Source: Akkermansia sp.
GTDB taxonomy: Bacteria > Verrucomicrobiota > Verrucomicrobiia > Verrucomicrobiales > Akkermansiaceae
Assembly: GCA_017477935.1 (NCBI GenBank)
Contig: JAFVIC010000065.1
Span: 62,001-126,000, forward strand
Direction: 5' to 3'
DNA: 64,000 bases
The position numbers and the translations under genes were made by a program. Positions 9,860 to 17,235 of this stretch are shown here, piece after piece; position 1 is the stretch's first letter, and every line of letters starts with the position of its first letter. Below the pieces are notes generated by a model, which worked only from the letters and a program-made list of their open reading frames with translations, did not search any database and had not been told where the DNA came from.

Positions 9860-11545
9860 TCAGGGCATGGGGAAAGACTTGTTGAAGGCGCTGACCTCGG
9901 CGCGCAGAGCATCGTAGGCGTCCTCCGTAGCGAGTATCTTCTGGCCGGCCAGAATGGCGAGACAGCGGGCAATGTACTCAGCGACCTTGCGCACATCCTG
10001 CTCCTTCATACCGCGAGTGGTAACGGCGGGGGTACCGATGCGAATACCGGAAGGCTTGGCGGTGGAACCTTTGTCGTAGGGGATAGCGTTCTTGTTGACC
10101 GTGATGCCCACTTTGTCGAGAGCAATCTGAGCTTCGGCACCGTTGAGGCCCTTCACGCTGAGGTCAACCAAGAAGCAGTGGTTGTCGGTACCGCCGGCAA
10201 CGATACGGAAACCGCGGGAGGCCAGCTCATCAGCCATAGCCTTGGAGTTCTTCACCACCTGAGCGGCGTACTCCTTGAACTCGGGCTTGAGCGCCTCACC
10301 CAGACAGGCGGCCTTGGCAGCAATCACGTGCATGAGCGGTCCACCCTGCAGACCGGGGAACGTGGCACTGTTGAGCTTCTTGGCCCATTTCTCCTTGCAG
10401 AGCACCATACCGCCGCGGGGACCGCGCAGGCTCTTGTGCGTGGTGGTTGACACGAAGTCAGCGTAGGGAACGGGGGACGGGTGAGCGCCACCGGCTACCA
10501 GACCGGCAATGTGAGCCATGTCCACAAACATGATAGCACCAACCTCATCGCAAATCTCGCGAATGCGCTTGAAGTCAATCGTGCGCGAATAGGCAGAGGC
10601 ACCGGCCAGAATGAGCGCAGGCTTGCACTCGCGGGCCTTGGCTGCCATATCATCATAATCAATGCACTCCGTCTCGGGGTTCACACCGTAATGCACAACA
10701 TTGTACTGCTTGCCGGAGAAGTTGGCGAAGAAACCGTGGGAGAGGTGACCGCCGCAGGCGAGATCCATCGTCAGGATGGTATCGCCGGGGTTGATGCAGG
10801 CGTGGTACACGCTCATGTTGGCCTGAGAGCCGGAGTGAGCCTGCACGTTAGCGAAGTCGCAGCCGAACAGGGCGCAGGCGCGGTCGATGGCGAGCTGCTC
10901 CACCTTGTCCACCACCTCGCAACCGCCGTACCAGCGCTTGGAGGGGTAGCCCTCGGCATATTTGTTGGTGAGTACGGAACCCTGAGCCTCCATCACGGAG
11001 GGAGAGGCAAAGTTTTCGGAAGCGATAAGCTCAATGTTGTTGCGCTGGCGGGCATGCTCCTCCTCGATATAGGCAGCAAGCTCCGGGTCGGTGGAAGCCA
11101 GCAGCGAGCCGGATGCCTTGGCCAGGCGGGTCACGTGGCGGCCGCCCTCGAACTCGGCATCGAGCCAGGTGTGCAGCAGGTCATCAAGATCTTCTGGCGT
11201 TACGAAAGCAGAAGCCAGGCACATGACGTTGGAATCGTTGTGCTGACGGGAGAGCGCGGCAACCTGCGGTGTGCGGGTCAGCGTGGCACGGATACCCTTC
11301 CAGCGGTTAGCGGCAATGCTCATCCCCAAACCGGAGAAACAAATCAGAATACCACGGTCGGCACGACCCTCAACCACGCGCTTGCAGACAGCATTGGCGT
11401 AATCGGAATAATCGCAGGCCTCCTTCGTCTCGGTGCCTACGTCCTCTACTGTATACCCCCAGTTCGTGAGGATTTCTACAGCGACTTCCTTCAGATCCAC
11501 GCCTTTGTGGTCTGAACCGATTGCGATGCGAAGATTGGTGTTCAT
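9860..11545 (-). CDS. rpiB-glyA: Fusion of ribose-5-phosphate isomerase B (RpiB/LacAB) and serine hydroxymethyltransferase
   Basis: A 561-residue two-domain protein in one intact frame. Residues 1-145 are an RpiB/LacAB domain ([15 protein letters not shown] near the start, Cys69 in [15 protein letters not shown], His102 in [12 protein letters not shown]). Residues 150-561 are a full-length serine hydroxymethyltransferase ([27 protein letters not shown], the PLP lysine Lys371 in [14 protein letters not shown]). GlyA interconverts serine and glycine with tetrahydrofolate; RpiB interconverts ribose and ribulose 5-phosphate. The usual CGTG of RpiB reads CFSG here, so isomerase activity is less certain. 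It has its own promoter inside the 3' end of the upstream hydrolase gene and ends at a shared terminator. Confidence 0.93.
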   Translation of the reverse strand: MNTNLRIAIGSDHKGVDLKEVAVEILTNWGYTVEDVGTETKEACDYSDYANAVCKRVVEGRADRGILICFSGLGMSIAANRWKGIRATLTRTPQVAALSRQHNDSNVMCLASAFVTPEDLDDLLHTWLDAEFEGGRHVTRLAKASGSLLASTDPELAAYIEEEHARQRNNIELIASENFASPSVMEAQGSVLTNKYAEGYPSKRWYGGCEVVDKVEQLAIDRACALFGCDFANVQAHSGSQANMSVYHACINPGDTILTMDLACGGHLSHGFFANFSGKQYNVVHYGVNPETECIDYDDMAAKARECKPALILAGASAYSRTIDFKRIREICDEVGAIMFVDMAHIAGLVAGGAHPSPVPYADFVSTTTHKSLRGPRGGMVLCKEKWAKKLNSATFPGLQGGPLMHVIAAKAACLGEALKPEFKEYAAQVVKNSKAMADELASRGFRIVAGGTDNHCFLVDLSVKGLNGAEAQIALDKVGITVNKNAIPYDKGSTAKPSGIRIGTPAVTTRGMKEQDVRKVAEYIARCLAILAGQKILATEDAYDALRAEVSAFNKSFPMP

Positions 11546-11572
11546 ATTTTATGTAACGCCTGTTGCGCGGCG

Positions 11573-11601
11573 ATTCTATCACAGGCGGTCAGAAAAGGCA
11601 A
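11573..11601 (-). promoter_or_regulatory. Promoter of rpiB-glyA
   Basis: On the minus strand, TTGCCT (11601-11596) and TAGAAT (11578-11573) are separated by 17 bp. The -35 lies within the end of the upstream hydrolase gene. The distance to the ATG at 11545 leaves a leader of about 20 bases. Confidence 0.6.
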
Positions 11602-12694
11602 GCTTAAAGTCAGCCGTAGTTAAAATGCTGATTAAACGCCTCACCCGCGGCCCGGGCAGCACACCGGGTTCCATATCTCGCATGACATAGGCGAACGAAA
11701 GCCCCTCAGCCGGCACGCAGAACCCATGTGAGCCCCCTGCTCCGGCATGACCGAAACCACCGCCGGGGAAAAAATCCGCAGGTTCACACATAGCCCCGCA
11801 TGTGAACGCGGTGTGGCGCAGCAGGGTGAGGTCTGTGCCGGCGCATTGCGGGGTATTCATCCACTCAGCCACATCGGGAGCGAAGGGAGAACCCGGTAAC
11901 AAGCCCAGCAACGCCTGGTAAAACCCGGCCAGCCCCCGGGCAGAGGCCACCCCGCCCTTGGCCGGAGAGCCGCAACAATGAGCAGCAGGGGTATTCATCT
12001 CACGCGGCGATTCATAGCCCTGTATGCTGTGAAAAGCGCGGTTCACGCTGCTACCCTGCCGGTAATAAGCATTCAGGAACTCACTGCGAGGCGCTCCCGG
12101 GCGCATTCTGGGAGCCTGCAGCAAAGCCACGGTCGGTTCAAGCTCCGCCGGAAAATGACCTATATAAAATTCAAGCTCCAGGGGACGGCGAACCCGCTGC
12201 TCCCAGTAATCCGCAACCCGCATACCGGTGAGTTCAAGCATGAGGATGTCGACCAGCGGGCCGAATGTCTGCGGATGGTAGCCATGCTGTGGCGGCCCCC
12301 ACTGCGGACGGCTTTGCTCGATAGCATGTCGGCAGGCCGCCAAATCATCAATCGGTGCCGGGCAAGCTAATGCGGCAAGTCCACCCTGGTGTGAGAGCAG
12401 TTGCCCCACCGTCAGCCGTGGCAGGGGAAATGCCGGCCATATATCGCCAACTTCCAACTCAGGCCCCCGGCAACAGTCATACAGCGCCTGCAGCAGACAC
12501 GCCGCTGCCGCCGGTTTCGTGGCCGAAAAAACCGGAACCGGCGTGCCCGGCTGCCAGGCCATACCGGGGCGGGCTTCACCACTGCACAGGGTACAGAGTT
12601 CGCACCCATGCTGCCAAACCGAAACGGAGCATCCCTGCCCGGCCCCTACCTCGGCCGCAGCCTGCACCAACACCGCCTGCAATCGTGATTTCAT
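11579..12694 (-). CDS. Serine hydrolase of the beta-lactamase/esterase family (class C fold, COG1680-like)
   Basis: A 371-residue protein without an obvious signal peptide, so probably cytosolic. The nucleophile motif S-x-x-K is SATK at residues 57-60. The conserved Tyr-containing block HGYHPQTFGPLVDILMLEL follows, and the C-terminal FGHAGAGGSHGF block takes the place of the KTG motif, as in esterase-type relatives. These proteins are usually esterases or peptidases rather than antibiotic-hydrolysing enzymes; the substrate is unknown. The start overlaps the trmO stop by 4 bases (ATGA), so it is translationally coupled to trmO and rppH. Confidence 0.83.
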   Translation of the reverse strand: MKSRLQAVLVQAAAEVGAGQGCSVSVWQHGCELCTLCSGEARPGMAWQPGTPVPVFSATKPAAAACLLQALYDCCRGPELEVGDIWPAFPLPRLTVGQLLSHQGGLAALACPAPIDDLAACRHAIEQSRPQWGPPQHGYHPQTFGPLVDILMLELTGMRVADYWEQRVRRPLELEFYIGHFPAELEPTVALLQAPRMRPGAPRSEFLNAYYRQGSSVNRAFHSIQGYESPREMNTPAAHCCGSPAKGGVASARGLAGFYQALLGLLPGSPFAPDVAEWMNTPQCAGTDLTLLRHTAFTCGAMCEPADFFPGGGFGHAGAGGSHGFCVPAEGLSFAYVMRDMEPGVLPGPRVRRLISILTTADFKLAFSDRL

Positions 12695-13356
12695 GACGGT
12701 TCGGGGCGTATATGCAGCACATGAGCCACACCGTCTTCCACACGGAAACTCACTTCAAAAGGTTTGAAAATAAGGAAATAAACGCGCTCCGGGTCCTGCT
12801 GGTATGCGGGGCGGGGATCCTGAGCCAGCACTTCACTCACGGCAAGCTGCCAGTCAGGGGGAACATGCGGCGGCAACTTGCAGTCAAACTGCACCGTGAG
12901 CATGTGCCGCGGAGTTTCGGTGAAGCCGCCTGTTGCAGCGGGCAGACTGTCGGCATACGGCACGTATGGCTTAATGTCATAGATAGGTGTGCCATCTACC
13001 ATATCAGCCCCACTCACCCGCAGTACCGGGCCCGGCTCGACGGACACCAGCCGTACCACCGAAAGCCCCAGCCCATTCGGGCGAAAAGGCGAGCGAGTGG
13101 CGAAGACACCCAACCGCGTATTCCCCCCCAACCGAGGCGGGCGCACTGTGGGGTGCCAACCTGCTGCTTCATGACAATGGAAGCGCCATATCAACCACAA
13201 GTGGCTGAAATCGGCCAAACCACGCACACACTCAGGGTTACAGTAAGGCGGTTCAAATACAATCTCACTGATAACGTGCGGGGCAAGGTTGGGCTGACGC
13301 GGCACGCCGAACTTGTCCGCAAACGGGGAACGAATGTGGGCGATGGGCTCCATCAC
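12691..13356 (-). CDS. trmO: tRNA (N6-threonylcarbamoyladenosine37-N6)-methyltransferase TrmO
   Basis: A 221-residue member of the TsaA/YaeB (TrmO) family, which N6-methylates t6A37 in some tRNAs using S-adenosylmethionine. Family signatures are IAHIRSPFADKFGVPRQP at the N terminus, the FSHLWLIWRFH block, and TRSPFRPNGLGLSVVRL followed by DMVDGTPIYDIKPYVPYAD. The length matches the family. Start and stop overlap the neighbouring genes (rppH upstream, the serine hydrolase downstream) by about 4 bases each, so the three form one translationally coupled unit. Confidence 0.93.
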   Translation of the reverse strand: MMEPIAHIRSPFADKFGVPRQPNLAPHVISEIVFEPPYCNPECVRGLADFSHLWLIWRFHCHEAAGWHPTVRPPRLGGNTRLGVFATRSPFRPNGLGLSVVRLVSVEPGPVLRVSGADMVDGTPIYDIKPYVPYADSLPAATGGFTETPRHMLTVQFDCKLPPHVPPDWQLAVSEVLAQDPRPAYQQDPERVYFLIFKPFEVSFRVEDGVAHVLHIRPEPS

Positions 13357-13823
13357 ACGCCGAAGAAATCGTGCATGACCTGCTCGTACACCCCACGCTT
13401 GAAGTCCGGCAAAGCACCGAAGTCAAAATCACGCGGCTGTACCCACTTGTAATCACGGAATTCTTTGTTATCGAGCCAAGGTTCGGCGGCATCGCTGTGC
13501 ATACGGCACAGGAAATAGTGCTGCTCCTGCCCGGCGTAGGGAATACCGCGCTTACGCAACACACGCTCTCGCTCCTTGGGCGGGTAATCATAACGGTAGG
13601 GACCGTGCTCAGCCACTACTTCGTATTCGTTCGGGCGAAAACCTGTTTCCTCCATTCCCTCACGACAAGCCGCGCTGAGGGGCGATTCGCCGTTCTTAAT
13701 TCCGCCCTGGGGGAACTGCCAGGCTCCGGCAGGTTTCACACGTTCGCACACCAGTACGGTACCGTCATTACGCTGGTAGATAATGGCAGCATTCGGCCGA
13801 TAAAGTTCAGAGCTCTGAGACAT
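13353..13823 (-). CDS. rppH: RNA pyrophosphohydrolase RppH (Nudix hydrolase)
   Basis: A 156-residue Nudix protein. The Nudix box GGIKNGESPLSAACREGMEETG spans residues 40-61 with the REGMEE metal-binding helix. The N-terminal YRPNAAIIYQR and AWQFPQGG blocks and the PPKERERVLRKRG region match RppH/NudH, which converts 5'-triphosphate mRNA to monophosphate and so triggers decay. A GTG at 13847 would extend the frame, but it lies in the -10 box of the likely promoter, so ATG 13823 is the start. It leads the rppH-trmO-hydrolase unit. Confidence 0.92.
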   Translation of the reverse strand: MSQSSELYRPNAAIIYQRNDGTVLVCERVKPAGAWQFPQGGIKNGESPLSAACREGMEETGFRPNEYEVVAEHGPYRYDYPPKERERVLRKRGIPYAGQEQHYFLCRMHSDAAEPWLDNKEFRDYKWVQPRDFDFGALPDFKRGVYEQVMHDFFGV

Positions 13824-13845
13824 AAAGATTATGGGTCGTGACCAC

Positions 13846-13874
13846 ACTATATCACAGACTTACCGTCTTGGCAA
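13846..13874 (-). promoter_or_regulatory. Promoter of rppH-trmO-hydrolase operon
   Basis: On the minus strand, TTGCCA (13874-13869) and TATAGT (13851-13846) are separated by exactly 17 bp. The leader to the rppH ATG at 13823 would be about 16 bases. Confidence 0.65.
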
Positions 13875-13912
13875 GTACGTAAGGAGCACGCATCTGTTTT
13901 TTTAAAGGCACG

Positions 13913-14560
13913 TCAGCGCAACAGAGCATAAGCAAGTATGTTGGCGTTAATTTGCTGAGCATTACTCAACTCGCTGCCACCACAGCAACAGCAGTTGCGC
14001 GAGTTGGCGCTGTCGTTAAGACCATCCGCCGAGTAGATAATGACCAGCTTTCCGTTGTACGTCACCCCCTCAAGATGACCGGCGGTGGGGTGCGCCCCGG
14101 CCTGCAGTGAGGTAATGGGAAATACGGTGGAAAAAACCGGGTGCGACATCGCGATGGGCTGCAATGATTCCGCCCCGAAGAGTTCGGCCACCTCGCGGCG
14201 GAAGGCGCGATCCCACTCCTTGCTGGAACACCCGGCAGAGGCCAGCAGGAACCCGCCACCCTCAACGTATTTTTTCAGATTTTCGCGCTCGCGGGCAGTG
14301 AGGGTGAAATTCCCCTCACCGGTCATGACCACGAAGGGGAAACGGAAGAGTTCATCGTTATCCATGCGCACGGCCCGGAAACGCCGCGCCGTGTTGATGC
14401 CCGTGCGCTGCTGCACGCTGCTGAGGAATTCATCGCTGAAACAACGCGAGGTTTTCGTACCGGCATAGATGAGATTTCCGCACTGTACCACGCCCTCTTT
14501 CGCCATAAGAGGAAACGCGGTGAACATGAGCAACAGCAGTAGGATTTGTTTCATAATCAA
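13913..14560 (-). CDS. Secreted DUF4159-type protein, last gene of the MoxR operon
   Basis: A 215-residue protein with a signal peptide (MIMKQILLLLLMFTAFPLMA). The rest resembles DUF4159: NLIYAG, the FPFVVMTGEGNFTLTARE block, LKKYVEGGGFLLASAGCSSKEWDRAF and HPVFSTVFP, which form a glutamine-amidotransferase-like fold without an evident catalytic triad. It lies in a typical context, at the end of a MoxR/DUF58/vWA operon. The start overlaps the preceding gene's stop by 4 bases; the second ATG at 14554 is an equal alternative. There is an unusual run of four consecutive Cys near residue 190 (NCCCCGG). Confidence 0.8.
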   Translation of the reverse strand: MIMKQILLLLLMFTAFPLMAKEGVVQCGNLIYAGTKTSRCFSDEFLSSVQQRTGINTARRFRAVRMDNDELFRFPFVVMTGEGNFTLTARERENLKKYVEGGGFLLASAGCSSKEWDRAFRREVAELFGAESLQPIAMSHPVFSTVFPITSLQAGAHPTAGHLEGVTYNGKLVIIYSADGLNDSANSRNCCCCGGSELSNAQQINANILAYALLR

Positions 14561-17235
14561 TGGGAGAAATAAGAGCGAACGGCATCGCGGTATGTAGGCG
14601 GCACCATCTGAGTGTCGATATCGCGATAGGTGGGAGATTCCGGCCCCGGGGTACCAATGGGGCGCAGTTGCGGGGAATGCTGAGCAGCAGATTCGCCGGG
14701 GCGGTCGGCGCCTGCCTTTGCGCTACTGTTTCCGCTGCCGGCGCGGCGGCTCATGCGGGAACGAGCGGGCCCTATCAATCGGTTCCCGACAGCGGCGCGA
14801 GGCCGTGTGGATTGCCCCCGGCCACTCCCCTCGCCCCGGCCGGCTGAGTTCTCACGGCGGCGGTTCAGCATGGCATCAAGCAACTGTTGAAGAGTGTTGC
14901 CCGCAGCCGAGGCCATGGAGCTGCGGCACTGCCCGGCCGCATCATTGGCAGCCCTGGCTGAACACTCATTTTGCAGCAACTTCTCCATGCCGTCCAGAGC
15001 CTGAGCCGCATACGAATGAGCTTCGGCCGGGTGGTGTGCGGAACTCTCGGCAACGGCCTGGTCCATAAGCCCTTCGACCCCGGCCTGTTCACAGGCATGG
15101 CGCATGGCAAAAACCTGCTGATACAGGGAGGCCAAGCTCTCATGCTGCCCCAGCTCCGCCAGCAGCGGGCTGAGCGATTCTTCCCACGCGACATATTCCT
15201 GCAAGATGGCAACCTGCTCTACGCCCAGCCCCTCAAGCCGACCGGGTTCGGACGTTGAGGCTGCGCCGAATTCATCCATGAACCGCCGGTACAGCCCAAC
15301 CAACTCAGCCTGCTGCTGCACCAGCTCTGCAAAGCGGTGCTGAGCTTCCTGAGCGCGGGCTACCAGAGCAAGCTCGACAGCCTGCTGTTCTTCCTGCGCC
15401 AGCGAAGCGAGTGGCTCACCCAGGCGGCTGAGCATGCGGTCAAAGGCCTCGCGGCGTTCGGAATCGCTGCCCCCATCGCCAAGTGTCCCCAGTTCCGCCA
15501 GGTTGGAATCAAGCTCGTCGGCAATCCGGCCGGCCAGTTCGGAGAGCTTGCCATCCATGTCGAACACCGGAAAATCCCCGGCAATCGTGCGAGACAGTTC
15601 GCGGGCGGACTCCATGGCCGTGCGGGCTGCAGCGGCATCCCCTTCCTTCAGCGCCTGCACAGCCTGAGCAAGCGCCTCGGTCAGTAGCTCATAGCGAGCC
15701 ATAAACTCATCATAGGTAATCTCCAAACGCAGGATTTCAGCGTACTGTTCGGCCGAAATGACATTCACGCGTGTGGTCGGGGTTGATACGATGTTGAAAC
15801 GGAAGGGATTATCATCCCCCACCTCCGCGCGCAGTTCAAGTACATCGCCGGGGTTCAGCCCCAGAGCGGCGGAATCGTAACTGCGTGCAACAGTCTGCGA
15901 GCGCGGGCGCCCCTGCAGCTCACTGACGCCGTGCTGACGATAGGGAGCCAGGGCTTTAAAGAGAGTCAGGCGATTGAGTGCATAGTCATCCTCAGCCTTC
16001 AACTCCATCTTCAGCGGCTGACCAACCACCAGGTATGAGCCATCTTCAGGGGTGGAAATCGCGACAGTCGGCGGAGCGTCCGGCTGCACGGCCAGGCGGA
16101 TGTGCACGGGAGCATCGGCCTCCCGACCGGCGGAGTCACACACTTGCAGCATGAGCGAACCGGGGGTACGCAGGGGAAGACTCAGGTGCAGCGCCTTCCC
16201 CTCTGCTCGGGCGGGCAGGCGCTGAGCTTCAGACTCCCCGGCAGGAGTAAAAAGGCCGTATCCACTCACAATTTCGCTGCTGCACTGCAACTCAAAAGCA
16301 ACGGTACCGCCATCGGGCACGCTGATTTCGCTGCCGCCCAGCACATGTTCACGCGGCGGCTCACCGGTATAAGCCATCGGGGTCACCGTGGCGCGCCCGG
16401 AAAGTATGCGCGGGCTGTAGTTCACCTTCAACGGCACAAAATGTGAGCGGGCTCGACCATCAGGCGTGGCAAACGCCACCTCACAAGGGGCTGTCACATG
16501 CTCAAGCACACGCATGTAGCTGCCATCACGCGCCACGAATACCGGCAACGCCTGCACGGGCATGCCCTCGCTTCGCAGCAGCAGGTTAAGCTCTGCAGGG
16601 GCCGGAGCCCCGGTCACGCGGCAGGCCAGCGTGATATCCTCACCGAAATGCACCTGCGGCTCGGCAGGGGTAAGGGTGAATCGATAGGGCGAGTAGGGCG
16701 GCACATCCTCATGCGGCAGCAGCAGGCGGGCTGCCAGAGTACTGAAGGCCGCAGGCGATGCACAGTACAGACCGATAAGTGCCCCCGCTGCCAAAACCGG
16801 CACCAGCAGCGCCAACATCCAGCGGCGCAGCGCCGGTGAATGCTCGCGGGCACTGCGAACAGCCGTTGCAGCCTGTTGCAAAGCCCGGCCTGTCAACCAG
16901 TCCGCCAGGGTTCCCCTATTCGGCTTCGGCAGGCGCAGGGCACTGCTGACAGTACAGCGGGGGTCAGCGTTGAGGGAGTCCAGCTCCGACGGCAGGCGCC
17001 GAGCCACCACCACGGCTTGCCACACCACCGGCAGCAGCAACACACCACCCAACCACATGGCAGGCTGCAGAAGCTGCGCACGCACCCCCTCACTCAGCAC
17101 AAAACCCCAGTCACACAGAGCAACCAGTACCGCAACCGAGGCCATGACAGCCAGCCACCACCCCAGCCCGCAGGCCAGCTGCGCTACGAAGCATGCCAGG
17201 CGCGCGCGCCTCAATTCTGTGCGAAAATCACTCAT
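14557..17235 (-). CDS. Large membrane protein of the MoxR/vWA operon (DUF4175-like), coiled-coil C terminus
   Basis: An 892-residue protein from ATG 17235. There are two N-terminal membrane segments (about 20-45 and 58-80) and a third near 145-170. A large extracytoplasmic part with Ig-like beta repeats follows (PPYSPYRFTLTPAEPQV..., PPTVAISTPEDGSYL...), then an alpha-helical region (about 520-780) and a Gly/Arg/Ser-rich tail ending PPTYRDAVRSYF. The last motif is shared with the DUF4175-like proteins that accompany MoxR-vWA operons in Planctomycetes and Verrucomicrobia (from memory). The start overlaps the upstream gene's stop by 4 bases (ATGA), so the longer in-frame start at 17325 is rejected. 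Confidence 0.75.
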   Translation of the reverse strand: MSDFRTELRRARLACFVAQLACGLGWWLAVMASVAVLVALCDWGFVLSEGVRAQLLQPAMWLGGVLLLPVVWQAVVVARRLPSELDSLNADPRCTVSSALRLPKPNRGTLADWLTGRALQQAATAVRSAREHSPALRRWMLALLVPVLAAGALIGLYCASPAAFSTLAARLLLPHEDVPPYSPYRFTLTPAEPQVHFGEDITLACRVTGAPAPAELNLLLRSEGMPVQALPVFVARDGSYMRVLEHVTAPCEVAFATPDGRARSHFVPLKVNYSPRILSGRATVTPMAYTGEPPREHVLGGSEISVPDGGTVAFELQCSSEIVSGYGLFTPAGESEAQRLPARAEGKALHLSLPLRTPGSLMLQVCDSAGREADAPVHIRLAVQPDAPPTVAISTPEDGSYLVVGQPLKMELKAEDDYALNRLTLFKALAPYRQHGVSELQGRPRSQTVARSYDSAALGLNPGDVLELRAEVGDDNPFRFNIVSTPTTRVNVISAEQYAEILRLEITYDEFMARYELLTEALAQAVQALKEGDAAAARTAMESARELSRTIAGDFPVFDMDGKLSELAGRIADELDSNLAELGTLGDGGSDSERREAFDRMLSRLGEPLASLAQEEQQAVELALVARAQEAQHRFAELVQQQAELVGLYRRFMDEFGAASTSEPGRLEGLGVEQVAILQEYVAWEESLSPLLAELGQHESLASLYQQVFAMRHACEQAGVEGLMDQAVAESSAHHPAEAHSYAAQALDGMEKLLQNECSARAANDAAGQCRSSMASAAGNTLQQLLDAMLNRRRENSAGRGEGSGRGQSTRPRAAVGNRLIGPARSRMSRRAGSGNSSAKAGADRPGESAAQHSPQLRPIGTPGPESPTYRDIDTQMVPPTYRDAVRSYFSH

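Noticed and set aside
10481-11515. 344-codon plus-strand ORF opposite rpiB-glyA
   Set aside because: It lies fully antisense to a gene with clear RpiB and GlyA motifs. Its own translation has no recognisable domain and reflects GC-rich codon use.
13824-13847. GTG start for rppH eight codons upstream
   Set aside because: The GTG overlaps the likely -10 box (13851-13846), so it would not be transcribed.
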